A DNA stretch of 64,000 nucleotides from Anaerocolumna sp. MB42-C2 (GTDB lineage Bacteria; Bacillota; Clostridia; Lachnospirales; Lachnospiraceae). The stretch is from contig NZ_CP133190.1 in assembly GCF_030913705.1 (NCBI RefSeq), positions 3,363,501-3,427,500 on the forward strand. The letters run 5' to 3'. Positions 16,383-25,519 of this stretch are shown one piece after another. The notes beneath the pieces are model-generated. The model made no database searches. It was not told where the DNA came from and was given only the letters and a program-made list of their open reading frames with translations. The translations under genes were made by a program, and so were the position numbers. Each line of letters opens with the position of its first letter. The first letter of the stretch is position 1.

Positions 16383-17921
16383 TTAAGTTTCGTTTTTAAT
16401 AACTTTTATACACTTTCCGGTATCCTCCAACCCCTGAATCGATAGCCCGCTCTCTTGATAACCGATTATTTTTAAATAAATATCTTTGCTGATTTTCTCG
16501 CCGGGCACAAGTAAGGGTATCCCCGGGGGATAAAGGTTAATATATTCTGCTGTAATTCTTCCGATGCTGTCTGATAAAAGAATAACTTCACGGGGTCTGT
16601 TATATGCATCATTGGAGGACATTACCCTTTGTGGGTATACATGGTTATCTGCATAATCACCAACTTGTTTGTTATCTGATTTTTCTATGGTATTCTTTTG
16701 TAACATCAGATCTTTTTCATTTCTGCTGTTGTTTCCTGATTCGTCTTCATTTTCTTTCTTGTCAGAATTCTTATTATCCTGCAAACGACATTCTTTATAT
16801 TGGTTATCTATTTCTAATAATGCATCTCCCAGCCGTTTAAAACCCTCACGGGTATCTCCGATACTAGTCATACCAAGAATATAATCTTTAGATACCATTT
16901 CCATTTGTATATGGTATTGCTTTAATAGACAGGTATATAAATCAATGCCGTTTTTCTCCAGACCTTTTACTGAAATAACGATTTTAGATGGATCAAAGGC
17001 AAAATATCCGTTACTTTTAACCCTGTCACCGGTTAGTATTCTTAAATACTTTAACCCTTCCATTCGATTATAAAATAAAGTAAGCTGATTATAGTATTCT
17101 TCAAACAGTTCCTCTCCCTTTTCTTTAAGCAGCGTTATGCACTGTTCAATTCCTGCCATTAACAGATAGGAGGGGCTGGAACTCTGATAGATCGCAAGAT
17201 ATCTTTTTATTTCTTCTACATCTGCCAGATTACCGTTAACATGGATTAATGCAGACTGAGTAAGAGCAGGTAATGTTTTATGAATGCTGTGGATGACTAT
17301 GTCAGCCCCCAGTCCCACGGAACCTTTCGGAAATCCGGGGTGGAAACCCAAATGAGCTCCATGTGCTTCGTCTACCATAAGAGGCACACCGTATTTATGA
17401 GTTATATCTGCTATGGATTTTATATCCGATAGAATTCCCTCATAAGTAGGTGACGTTAAAACCACCAGCTTGATATCCGGATGTTTTATCAACATCTCTT
17501 CGACTTTTTCAGGAAAAATTCCACCGCTGATGCCAAATTGGGGTTCTGTCTGTGGATAAATATAAACCGGTTCCAATTCATTTAAATAAATCCCATGATA
17601 TACTGACTTATGGGAATTTCTCGCCACCAAAATCTTATCTCCCTTTTTGGTACAGGCAGATATTCCGGTTAAAATTCCTGCTGTACTGCCGCCTACCAGA
17701 TATCCTGTAAAATGAGATTTATAAAGGTCTGCTGCCCGTTCCATGCCCTGTAAGAGAACTTCCTCTGCATGGTGCAGGTTATCAAAACCGTCAATCTCCG
17801 TAATATCGATGGAATATGGATTAACCATGGTAAGAAGATCCTTATTCCGCTTATGTCCGGGCATATGCATGGGATAATAATCAGATACCCTGTATTTTAG
17901 CAATTTATCATATAAATTCAT
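16383..17921 (-). CDS. Orn/Lys/Arg decarboxylase-family PLP enzyme (YaaO/SpeA-like)
   Basis: PLP fold-type I decarboxylase of 512 aa. It has YYPMHMPGHKRN, DITEIDGFDNLHHA, STAGILTGISAC (phosphate-binding turn), PLMVDEAHGAHLGF, and the Schiff-base lysine in VIHSIHKTLPALTQ. Relatives decarboxylate ornithine, lysine or arginine for polyamine synthesis. Residues about 375-440 form a charged Asn/Asp/Lys/Glu-rich insert (for example NKNSDKKENEDESGNN) before the C-terminal domain, which ends with PPGIPLLVPGEKIS-type motifs. It matches Bacillus yaaO in position, 22 bp upstream of the kinase gene. Substrate cannot be decided by eye. Confidence 0.86.
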   Translation of the reverse strand: MNLYDKLLKYRVSDYYPMHMPGHKRNKDLLTMVNPYSIDITEIDGFDNLHHAEEVLLQGMERAADLYKSHFTGYLVGGSTAGILTGISACTKKGDKILVARNSHKSVYHGIYLNELEPVYIYPQTEPQFGISGGIFPEKVEEMLIKHPDIKLVVLTSPTYEGILSDIKSIADITHKYGVPLMVDEAHGAHLGFHPGFPKGSVGLGADIVIHSIHKTLPALTQSALIHVNGNLADVEEIKRYLAIYQSSSPSYLLMAGIEQCITLLKEKGEELFEEYYNQLTLFYNRMEGLKYLRILTGDRVKSNGYFAFDPSKIVISVKGLEKNGIDLYTCLLKQYHIQMEMVSKDYILGMTSIGDTREGFKRLGDALLEIDNQYKECRLQDNKNSDKKENEDESGNNSRNEKDLMLQKNTIEKSDNKQVGDYADNHVYPQRVMSSNDAYNRPREVILLSDSIGRITAEYINLYPPGIPLLVPGEKISKDIYLKIIGYQESGLSIQGLEDTGKCIKVIKNET

Positions 17922-18005
17922 ATGCCAAAAACTTACCTTTCTATATTATTCGGTACTTTTTTTGGTTTTATTAACCAATTTACTCTCCCTTTAAACACTA
18001 TTTTT

Positions 18006-18034
18006 ATTTTACATGGTACGGCTTGTTTATTCAA
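18006..18034 (-). promoter_or_regulatory. Promoter of the decarboxylase-to-rsmI block
   Basis: Minus strand TTGAAT (18029-18034), 17-bp spacer, TAAAAT (18006-18011), about 85 bp before the decarboxylase start at 17921. The remaining part of 17922-18330 holds no gene I can support. Confidence 0.5.
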
Positions 18035-18330
18035 TCTTTTATTTGATATGATCCTGTCCCCACTTACCTTTTCTATAGTATGGCACTAAATAGTAACTTC
18101 TTTCTTTTTTTGCATAAATGATTTATACTGTTAATAAAATTAATAACTTGGGATGCTTTTTTATATACCGTTAAATGAGTGGGAGTAATGACAGCTCTGT
18201 CTTATATAAATTGCATCCGGTTTTGGAGCAACGGTTGACTTAACCAGGTTTCGTCCTAAAAAACTTTATACCGGGTATGCCGTACAAGATTTTATGTATG
18301 CGGATTTCAAACATCAGAATGGAGGATAAT

Positions 18331-18954
18331 ATGAAAGTATTACTTATTAATGGAAGCCCTAAAATTCACGGATGTACTTATACTGCACTAGAGGAAATTG
18401 TGAAAGAATTAGAAAAAGAAGCTATCGAAACGGAAATTTTTCATATCGGAAATAAACCTATAAGAGGTTGTATGGCTTGCGGCGGTTGTTATGACGGTTC
18501 CGGTAAATGTATTTACAATGACGACACCGTAAATATAGCATTAGAAAAAGCAAAAGAAGCAGATGGTTTTATCTTTGGTTCACCGGTTCACTATGCCGCT
18601 GCATCAGGACAGATAACTTCCTTTTTAGATCGTTTTTTTTATGCGGGAGACGGTTACCAGTACAAACCCGGTGCAGTTATTGTCAGCTGCCGCCGCGCAG
18701 GTTCCACTGCCGCTTTCGAACAATTGAACAAGTACTTAACAATTTCTAGTATGCCTGTGGTTTCTTCCCAATACTGGAATATGGTTCACGGCAATACTCC
18801 GGATGAGGTTAAAAAAGATTTAGAGGGTATGCAGACCATGAGAACAATCGGTAAAAATATGTCCTGGCTGTTAAAATGCATACAGGCCGGAAAAGAAGCC
18901 GGAATCGCTCTGCCTGAAAGAGAAACAAGAGTGGCTACAAATTTTATTCGTTAA
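18331..18954 (+). CDS. NADPH-dependent FMN reductase-like flavoprotein
   Basis: Flavodoxin-fold protein of 207 aa with MKVLLINGSPKIHGCTYTAL at the N-terminus (FMN phosphate loop SPKIHGCTYT) and GSPVHYAAASGQITSFLDRF, the flavin-ring contact of this family. It has a CMACGGCYDGSGKC cysteine segment like that of iron-sulfur flavoproteins, so a small Fe-S cluster is possible. The ATG at 18331 has GGAGG at ideal spacing; the upstream start at 18277 has none. It stands alone between a divergent decarboxylase and a repeat, so its redox partner is unknown. Confidence 0.85.
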   Translation: MKVLLINGSPKIHGCTYTALEEIVKELEKEAIETEIFHIGNKPIRGCMACGGCYDGSGKCIYNDDTVNIALEKAKEADGFIFGSPVHYAAASGQITSFLDRFFYAGDGYQYKPGAVIVSCRRAGSTAAFEQLNKYLTISSMPVVSSQYWNMVHGNTPDEVKKDLEGMQTMRTIGKNMSWLLKCIQAGKEAGIALPERETRVATNFIR

Positions 18955-19016
18955 TTTATAATACATATTTGTGCGCTCTCTGCAATAAAGGGCTTTGAAC
19001 ACCTTTACGCTGGCGT

Positions 19017-19222
19017 GATACTGAATTTAGTTCAATGAGTAACTGTATGAAGTCATTGGTACATCAGGTCTGTAGTTTAGGTCCTGATGTACCGCTACGT
19101 ACTTCATCCAAGCGAGAATGCGTTACAAATGAACTATATTCTGTATCCCATGGTCAGAAATAAAATTGTGCAAATTGATGATCCATAATCTAAAATTGAC
19201 CTTTTAACACTCGAATCCTATT
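19017..19222. repeat. R2a: MITE-like long inverted repeat (truncated copy)
   Basis: GATACTGAATTTAGTTC-GTAAC (19017) pairs imperfectly with GTTAC-GAACTATATTCTGTATC (ends 19147), enclosing an inner hairpin GGTACATCAGG/CCTGATGTACC. A conserved tail (AATTGTGCAAATTGATGA, AAATTGACCTTTT, CACTCGAATCC) follows. It matches R2b at 38957-39240 but lacks the left terminal arm. There is no coding capacity. It fills most of the gap between the flavoprotein gene and splB. Confidence 0.8.
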
Positions 19223-19237
19223 TATATATTAATTTTC

Positions 19238-20233
19238 CTAGCTAAAATACAATATTTTATCTTTTCCAAATCTTTTGTCAATCTCGTTTAGAAGCCAGGC
19301 TTCTCCTTCCTCCCTGACTTCTGCCTTATAGCAATATTTTCCCATACCCCTGCCTTTCATACGTTCTTTATCATATAATTCCATAGCATCCGGAAAGGCT
19401 TCATTATTTATCTTTCTATGAATAAAACTATATGTCATAAAAATAATCTCAATAAACATCTGCTTCTGTATTTTCTCAGATAACTCGTCTTTTAGTTGAT
19501 CTAACATTTCCAGATAAAGCTCTTTCCAATTATCTAACATTATAACAGGTGCAATCAGTATACCTACTTTATAATCGGCCTCCCCCATTTTATTAATGGC
19601 TTGTATACGGTGTTTTAAGGACGCGGTGCCTACTTCAGCATTGCTTATAATATATTGGGGATTCACCGACATTCGAAAAATTACCCGACCCTGATGGGAA
19701 AGAGGAAGAAGAGGCTCTACCATATTGAATTTTGTGGGAAAAGTTAATTTTCCTTTTTTATTTTTTAAAAAGTTTTCAATTGTCCACGGAAGATTTCCGG
19801 TAATGGTATTCTCCAGAACAAGATCACTGTTACTTCCGATTTCAAAGGTAAGTTCCTTTTCGCTTTTATTGGAGAAACGGATTAACCTGTCCATCATCTG
19901 CTCCCGGTTTACAAAAAGCCTCAGATAGGAGCATTTATTATAGTTACATACCAGATAGCAATACAGGCACATTGCGGTGCATCCTGAGGAGGTATACGGC
20001 ACCAGATAATCCGATACTTTATAATTTTCAGTATATTTATGTGTCTTACGTATGCCTATAATCAGCAGTTGTTTCATTTTGGCAAATTCCGCATTTTCTT
20101 TTTTTCTTAGTTCTTCAATATTGTTGTGATTTTCGATTGGATTCCACTCTATCTCTTTAAATTGTTCCTTAAGCTGCTTACCGAGGGTATAATTTAAAAC
20201 CTCGGGTTCAAAATATATTTTATCCGGCCGCAT
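19238..20233 (-). CDS. splB: Spore photoproduct lyase
   Basis: Radical-SAM enzyme of 331 aa that repairs the spore photoproduct (a thymine dimer) on germination. The cluster motif is GCTAMCLYCYL (CX3CX2C, near residues 92-100), and the conserved hydrogen-donor cysteine lies in YNKCSYLRLFVN. EIGSNSDLVLEN and FRMSVNPQYII are further family segments. The ATG at 20233 has AGAGGT and gives the usual start (MRPDKIYFEPEVLNY); the earlier ATG at 20284 adds a basic tail without support. It fits a spore former. Confidence 0.93.
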   Translation of the reverse strand: MRPDKIYFEPEVLNYTLGKQLKEQFKEIEWNPIENHNNIEELRKKENAEFAKMKQLLIIGIRKTHKYTENYKVSDYLVPYTSSGCTAMCLYCYLVCNYNKCSYLRLFVNREQMMDRLIRFSNKSEKELTFEIGSNSDLVLENTITGNLPWTIENFLKNKKGKLTFPTKFNMVEPLLPLSHQGRVIFRMSVNPQYIISNAEVGTASLKHRIQAINKMGEADYKVGILIAPVIMLDNWKELYLEMLDQLKDELSEKIQKQMFIEIIFMTYSFIHRKINNEAFPDAMELYDKERMKGRGMGKYCYKAEVREEGEAWLLNEIDKRFGKDKILYFS

Positions 20234-20452
20234 ATTATTACCTCTTTTACAATTATATTTCACTAATTTCCTATAAAATGACACAGCCTATTGGTGCTGT
20301 ATATAATTAATAGGCAGTATAACTGAATCGCTCCATCCTTATAATGCATTAAAACTTCTATAAATATGTGCCGGACTTAACAAGATTTATAGATTTTATC
20401 TATTCATTTTTTTCAGCTGTTTGAAATTTCTCTTATGTAAGTTAGGTATAAA

Positions 20453-20523
20453 AATAAAGCCGGTCTAATATCCGGACGGTAACAGTACTTATGCTCCGTC
20501 CGGATAACTACCCGGTTTTATTG
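20453..20523 (-). terminator. Large nested hairpin after the IlvD-like gene
   Basis: ATCCGGACGG pairs perfectly with CCGTCCGGAT, inside an outer AAAGCCGG/CCGGTTTT arm, and on the minus strand a T-rich tail follows. It lies about 105 bp beyond the ilvD-like stop. The rest of 20234-20628 shows no gene. Confidence 0.7.
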
Positions 20524-20628
20524 TTTGCTTTAATATTGCTTACGAATCGTGATGATTACTACTCACGTTTCCGTTGGTTTTTGCTAATTTGGCAGTTTAA
20601 TCAATGTTTTCCGATTGCGCACCGATGC

Positions 20629-22362
20629 TTATTTCATATATCCACCTTTCATTGGAGAAACCGCATGTTTGGCAAATATATTTAATACTCCGGATTTATA
20701 TTTTTCTTCCATGGGAGCCCATTCCTTTTTACGTTCCTGTAATACTTTATCCACTTCTTCCAGGGAACAGCGTTTCCCGTCTATACCTACTATTTGTAAA
20801 ATACGGTTTTCAATATCAATTTCTATTATATCGTTTTCCATTACCAATCCGATTGGTCCGCCCTCTGCTGCTTCAGGTGAAACATGACCTATCGCAGGGC
20901 CTTTAGATGCTCCCGAGAAACGTCCGTCCGTTATTAATGCTATGGATTTGCCAAGTTCAGGATCTGAGGATATAGCCTCTGTGGTATAAAACATCTCCGG
21001 CATACCGCTGCCTTTAGGTCCTTCATAACGGATCAGTACTGCATCACCCGGTTTAATCTCCTTGTTAATAATGGCAGCTATGGCATCCTCTTCACAATTA
21101 AACGGCCTTGCTCTTAATATTGCCTTATGCATCTCCTTAGGAACTGCCGAATGCTTAACAACAGAGCCTTCCGGCGCTAAGTTACCCTTTAAGACGGCAA
21201 TTGTTCCATCTGTTCCGATGGGATTGTGAAAAGGCCTGATGATATCTTCCTTTTTACGTCCTACTTTCTCAAGATAAGAATAACATTTCTCGTAGTAACC
21301 GTTTTTCTTTAGATCTTCCAGATTCTCTCCTAAGGTCTTACCGGTAACCGTTTTTACATCAAGGTGAAGTTTATCTTTAATTTCCTCCATGATTGCAGGA
21401 ACACCGCCGGCATAATAGAAATACTGGGCAGGCCACTTTCCTGCAGGTCGGATATCAAGCAGATAATGGGCACCCCTGTGAAGGCGGTCGAAGCTTTCAC
21501 TGTCCAGTTCTAAACCAAACTCTCTGGCAATGGAGGGCATATGGAGCAGACAATTGGTGGAACCGGAGATTGCTGCATGAACCATTACTGCATTTTCAAA
21601 GGATTTCATAGTAACCATATCTCTTGGTTTCAATCCCAATTTAGCAAGATTTACAATCTGTTTTCCGACCTCAAACGCATAGGTGTTTAAATCCTCACAC
21701 ATAGCAGGCATTAAAGCGCTTCCCGGAAGCATAAGCCCTAAAGATTCAGCCATAATCTGCATACTGGAAGCGGTTCCCATAAAGGAGCAGGCTCCACAGG
21801 AAGGACAGGCATTGTGTTTGTAAAAAGTTAATTTTTCCTCCGTAATTTCACCGCGCTGGTACATGGCATTGTAAGCACCTATCTGCTCTAAAGTAAGCAG
21901 GTCAGGACCTGCATCCATAACACCTCCGGTTATCATAATAGAGGGAATATTAACCCTGCCGATTCCCATTAAGTGTGCCGGAACTCCTTTATCACAGCTG
22001 GCTACAAAGACACCTCCGTCAAAAGGTGTTGCACCTGCATGTATTTCAATCATATTAGCGATCATATCTCTGGAAACCAAGGAATAATTTATACCATCAT
22101 GGCCTTGGGACATACCGTCACAAATATCTGTTGTAAAATATCTTGCGGCTTTTGCATCCATTTCATTAACACCTTTTACCGCACTGTCCACAAATTTTAA
22201 TAAATGGGCACTTCCGGGATGACTGTCACCAAAGGTGCTTTCAATCATGATCTGTGGTTTGGATAAATCCTCTACACTCCATCCCATTCCTCTGCGCAAG
22301 GGATCTAATTCCGGTGCGATTTTTCTTAGTTTTTGACTTGTTAGGTCTTCATTTTTAATCAT
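20629..22362 (-). CDS. IlvD/Edd-family dehydratase (annotated as dihydroxy-acid dehydratase)
   Basis: The 577-aa product belongs to the IlvD/Edd Fe-S dehydratases. It has cysteines in FVASCDKGVPAHLMG and HNACPSCGACSFMGTASSMQ, the SGSTNCLLHMPSIA segment and the C-terminal LITDGRFSGASKGPAIGHVSPEA. Instead of the segment usual for valine/isoleucine DHAD, it starts IMIESTFGDSHPGSAHLL, and the cluster region has CPSCGAC. No other ilv gene is near. It could be a branched-chain DHAD or a sugar-acid dehydratase; the sequence does not decide. A CCGGAGG site precedes the start, and a leader of about 190 nt runs back to the promoter. Confidence 0.78.
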   Translation of the reverse strand: MIKNEDLTSQKLRKIAPELDPLRRGMGWSVEDLSKPQIMIESTFGDSHPGSAHLLKFVDSAVKGVNEMDAKAARYFTTDICDGMSQGHDGINYSLVSRDMIANMIEIHAGATPFDGGVFVASCDKGVPAHLMGIGRVNIPSIMITGGVMDAGPDLLTLEQIGAYNAMYQRGEITEEKLTFYKHNACPSCGACSFMGTASSMQIMAESLGLMLPGSALMPAMCEDLNTYAFEVGKQIVNLAKLGLKPRDMVTMKSFENAVMVHAAISGSTNCLLHMPSIAREFGLELDSESFDRLHRGAHYLLDIRPAGKWPAQYFYYAGGVPAIMEEIKDKLHLDVKTVTGKTLGENLEDLKKNGYYEKCYSYLEKVGRKKEDIIRPFHNPIGTDGTIAVLKGNLAPEGSVVKHSAVPKEMHKAILRARPFNCEEDAIAAIINKEIKPGDAVLIRYEGPKGSGMPEMFYTTEAISSDPELGKSIALITDGRFSGASKGPAIGHVSPEAAEGGPIGLVMENDIIEIDIENRILQIVGIDGKRCSLEEVDKVLQERKKEWAPMEEKYKSGVLNIFAKHAVSPMKGGYMK

Positions 22363-22592
22363 ACTACTTTTTCCTCCGGTAAATATTTTATGTTGGCTGT
22401 ATATTGATATCTGAACTTTAACTATTCTGAATTCCCTTAAAATCCAGGTATTTTGGGTTGTTTAAACAACGCTTTAAGATACCTCTATGTCGATTAATCA
22501 TACCTGCCTAATTTAATAAAAGCGCTTTCCAAACCAGTCGCTATGAATTCTTCGTTAACTTTCATTATAGCAGACTCGATAAAAATACAAAA
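22363..22592 (-). promoter_or_regulatory. Promoter and long structured leader of the IlvD-like gene
   Basis: On the minus strand an extended -10 (TGCTATAAT, box 22564-22569) with a weak TTTTGT -35 box 17 bp upstream would start transcription about 195 nt before the ATG. The leader contains AGGTAT paired with ATACCT around the perfect palindrome GTTGTTTAAACAAC. I find no T-box signature and no clear terminator, so the control mechanism is open. Confidence 0.5.
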
Positions 22593-22647
22593 TGTTTTTT
22601 TGTATTTAATTACATATGTAAATTATTAAATGTAAATTAATAATTAT

Positions 22648-22820
22648 GTTACTGTTCACTCCCCTGCAAAAAGCAGCAGTTCCGCGAACAATAACACGCT
22701 TCGCGTTGCACACAAAACGTGAAGACAGCGTTTTGGCGCTGCAGTTCTCCGGTTTTCTGTGACTTTCGCTTCGCTACACTCACAAAAAACACGTCGCTTT
22801 TATTGGCCTGTGAACAGTAT
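22648..22820 (+). repeat. R3a: MITE-like element with terminal inverted repeats
   Basis: The ends GTTACTGTTCAC and GTGAACAGTAT are inverted repeats. The 173-bp interior has several small hairpins and no ORF. A second, inverted copy lies at 48797-48957. This copy ends two bases after the stop codon of the DUF89 gene and lies upstream of the IlvD-like promoter. Confidence 0.8.
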
Positions 22821-22821
22821 C

Positions 22822-23712
22822 TTAGTTATACTGTTTCATCGTATCCACCAGGTTTTTTTCATTGAGAAAAACCCCTTTAAACTTCTCTAATTGAAAGCGC
22901 CGTAAAAACCAGTCACATTTGCATAAAAATATATAATATATATTTAATCCGCAGCCGTTTAAGGTTTCAAAATTACCTTGCCCTTTTGAAATGATTAAGT
23001 CTGCTTTTTCAATTTTTGCTCTGGCTGATTCCTCTATTTTCTCCAAATAAGTACCCGGTACATCCAATCCGTTGCCCATTACCGGTACCAGTTCATCCAG
23101 TTTAACCAATTTAGCATCTTCTAATGTGGCATCATTTAAGATTGGCTTTCCCCGAACAATCACTGTTATATTAAGCTTTGGATATTGTTCTTTTATTATT
23201 TTAATAAGCAGCTTATCCAGAACGATCTCACCGCAGTTATCCGTTAGATAAACCAATTCTTTTGCCATGCTGATATCCTTTAAAAAAGCTTCATACTCTG
23301 TTTCGTTTATCTCTTCTTTATGAGCAGTCTCAAGCAGTGTCTCTAATTTATTATTATCTACGCTGCCCATGGCTCCAAAATCTATATAGTTTCCTACTCT
23401 TGCATATTTGATTGCTTCTAATAACCGGTCAGCGGAAGCGGTAATCTTATGGTATATAGCCTGTTCTTTTTGTAACATAAGGTTGTTATACTTTTCTTTT
23501 AACTCATCAAAACTGTACGAGGTTTTAAAAAAATCCAGATGAAGCCTGTTAATCCTGGCGGTAATTACCGGTGCTGCCAGGTCTTCAGAATCTGTAATTA
23601 TTTTTAAAACATTTTTCATATATTCAGCTTTTTTAACTTCATCCTGACATTTTTCAACATTTTCCATCTGTCTTTTTATCATGCAATACATGCAGTATGC
23701 TCCAAGTTTCAT
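22822..23712 (-). CDS. DUF89/ARMT1-like metal-dependent phosphatase
   Basis: A 296-aa protein of the DUF89 family (damage-control phosphatases for phosphorylated metabolites). It has N-terminal CMYC cysteines, NYIDFGAMGSVD, YLTDNCGEIVLDKLL with the metal-binding Asp/Asn, VRGKPILNDATLEDA and ISKGQGNFETL. The substrate is unknown for this branch. The ATG at 23712 has AGGAAAGGGG at good spacing; an upstream ATG at 23730 overlaps the GNAT stop by one base. It is translationally close to the GNAT gene and ends at element R3a. Confidence 0.85.
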   Translation of the reverse strand: MKLGAYCMYCMIKRQMENVEKCQDEVKKAEYMKNVLKIITDSEDLAAPVITARINRLHLDFFKTSYSFDELKEKYNNLMLQKEQAIYHKITASADRLLEAIKYARVGNYIDFGAMGSVDNNKLETLLETAHKEEINETEYEAFLKDISMAKELVYLTDNCGEIVLDKLLIKIIKEQYPKLNITVIVRGKPILNDATLEDAKLVKLDELVPVMGNGLDVPGTYLEKIEESARAKIEKADLIISKGQGNFETLNGCGLNIYYIFLCKCDWFLRRFQLEKFKGVFLNEKNLVDTMKQYN

Positions 23713-23729
23713 GGTGTCCCCTTTCCTCA

Positions 23730-24236
23730 TTAAACTTTATTTTGGATTTCCATATCATAAAGGTACCAGGTTTCCTCTTTGTAAAGAAAAGGTTCTTCCC
23801 GGAGCCTGACATCCGTAAATCCAACTGCATAATAACAATTATGGGCTGCCCCATTTCGATCAAAGACAACAAGGGTAGCTTTTTTAACTTTTAATATCTC
23901 AAAAGCATATTTTACTGCAAGAAATACCATCTCTTTCCCGTAACCTCTGCCCCGGATTTCAGGATTCATAATAATAAAACCAAAATGAACACTATCTTTT
24001 TCGTAATCCGCATTTCTCATTAATAAATGCCCGGCCGGTGTACCACTCTCATCCAATGCTGTAAAACTCCAGGCATTTTCCTCTTTATCATAAGTTTCTT
24101 TATATTGCATTAACTGTTCTTCGGTAAGAGGATAAGAAAATTTATTGGCACACCACATAGTAAAAATACGCTCCTCTTTGGCCCAATCTAATATATATGG
24201 TATATCACTTATTTTAAACGGTCTTAAACGAAGCAT
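23730..24236 (-). CDS. GNAT-family N-acetyltransferase
   Basis: The 168-aa protein has the GNAT core: LRLRPFKISDIPYILDWA at the start, a beta bulge around VHFGFIIMNPEIRGRGYGKEM (the RGRGYG pyrophosphate loop of acetyl-CoA), and NCYYAVGFTDVRLREE near the end, typical of RimJ-like acetyltransferases. The substrate is not evident. The ATG at 24236 has GAAAGG nine bases upstream; other ATG codons at 24263, 24245 and 24242 are possible. It lies before the DUF89 gene and after the restriction gene on the same strand. Confidence 0.85.
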   Translation of the reverse strand: MLRLRPFKISDIPYILDWAKEERIFTMWCANKFSYPLTEEQLMQYKETYDKEENAWSFTALDESGTPAGHLLMRNADYEKDSVHFGFIIMNPEIRGRGYGKEMVFLAVKYAFEILKVKKATLVVFDRNGAAHNCYYAVGFTDVRLREEPFLYKEETWYLYDMEIQNKV

Positions 24237-24313
24237 ATCCATCATCCTTTCTTTAAAAAACAAAGGTATAACCCCCTTAACTTTGATTAAGATGTTATCC
24301 TTTGCTTTTCCAC

Positions 24314-25519
24314 CTAATAAAAGTAATCAATCGTCTGTAATACGGCATTAAAATCCAAAAGTTCTATATCGTTAAATTTATCTGTATTCAATCCTGTATT
24401 TAATATCTTCATAAAGTCCTCAAAATTATAAATAGGATTAACCTTTTCATCGGTCAGATTTTCTTTGATTGTTCCGGCCTTGGCGATCAGACATTGATAT
24501 TGGTATTCTTTATTAATGTATTTCGTATTATTTTCCGGATGGGCATAAACAAAATGCTGGGTCGGAGTTAAGGCAATCAGATTTTCTAAGTAATCTGCAA
24601 TTTCCGGATGTTCGGAGACCGGGAAGATGTGGTGTATCTGACTGGCCAGATCCACCATATGACGTTCCTCATAAACTTCACTTTTACCGTCCCTGTATGT
24701 ATCATTGTATTGTCTGACAATCTTTTTGGCTTTTTGAATTTTATAATCAGCCATTTTATTATCCGGCTTTAATGTTGCTTCATACTCTTCCCTGGTTTTC
24801 TCCTTCGGTTTTTCCGAATAAAGATCTCTCCAGTTTTTCTGATTATACATGAGCATATCCTGAGTAATAATGTCTTTCGATATGCTGCCTTTTACCGTAC
24901 CAAACTTCCGGTATTTACATGCCAGGGGATTTAATACTTTTATAAATATCCGGTTACATTCCACTTCTCCGTTAATAGGCGTGTATTTTATGGTGAAATC
25001 AGAAAATCCCTTCTTCATACTTAAGAATGTATTCTTATTCGGAGTATGAAAAAAAACATCAAATAAATAATAGATGCCACTGTCTCTGAGAACTTTCTCA
25101 ATATACAGGTATAGAAACAAAAAAGCATTTCTTTCCCGGATGCTGATATATTCTAATACTTCCCGATTCCCTACGGTATAATAATTTCTCCCGCTTCTGG
25201 TATCACAGTTTAAAATCTTACTATAACCAAGGAGTTTTATCGGTTGTCCAAACCACTTATCATATTCATTTTGTGCCGCATGTTCCGGGTTTGGCTTACG
25301 AAAGATCTCCTGAACGTTCTCTATGGTATAGGGACTGTGCCAAATATCACCTACCGCAAACTCTTTATCAAGATCCGATTTGGTATGTTCCAGTATACAG
25401 TCCGCGATTAAAGATATTACATCCATGGTGCACTTCTGATCGATCCATCTTGCATCATGGCTTTTCCGTATATCGTAATCATACTGGTTCAAAAAGTTTC
25501 TTATTAACTCTTCACTCAA
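24314..25519 (-). CDS. HNH restriction endonuclease (partner of fused methyltransferase)
   Basis: The 401-aa product has a C-terminal HNH (beta-beta-alpha metal) nuclease motif at about residues 290-330: QIHHIFPVSEHPEIADYLEN, followed by LIALTPTQHFVYAHPEN. The N-terminal 250 residues are not recognised and probably bind DNA. It is the restriction subunit of a presumed Type IIS system by context: it starts with TTG inside a TTGA overlap with the methyltransferase stop. AAGGAGG lies upstream at good spacing, so this rare start is supported. It lacks the N-terminal motifs I expect of the Alw26I/Eco31I nuclease family. Recognition sequence is unknown. Confidence 0.78.
   Translation of the reverse strand: MSEELIRNFLNQYDYDIRKSHDARWIDQKCTMDVISLIADCILEHTKSDLDKEFAVGDIWHSPYTIENVQEIFRKPNPEHAAQNEYDKWFGQPIKLLGYSKILNCDTRSGRNYYTVGNREVLEYISIRERNAFLFLYLYIEKVLRDSGIYYLFDVFFHTPNKNTFLSMKKGFSDFTIKYTPINGEVECNRIFIKVLNPLACKYRKFGTVKGSISKDIITQDMLMYNQKNWRDLYSEKPKEKTREEYEATLKPDNKMADYKIQKAKKIVRQYNDTYRDGKSEVYEERHMVDLASQIHHIFPVSEHPEIADYLENLIALTPTQHFVYAHPENNTKYINKEYQYQCLIAKAGTIKENLTDEKVNPIYNFEDFMKILNTGLNTDKFNDIELLDFNAVLQTIDYFY

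Noticed and set aside
22363..22563. T-box leader upstream of the IlvD-like gene
   Set aside because: No T-box sequence (AGGGTGGNACCGCG-like) and no clear terminator/antiterminator pair were found.
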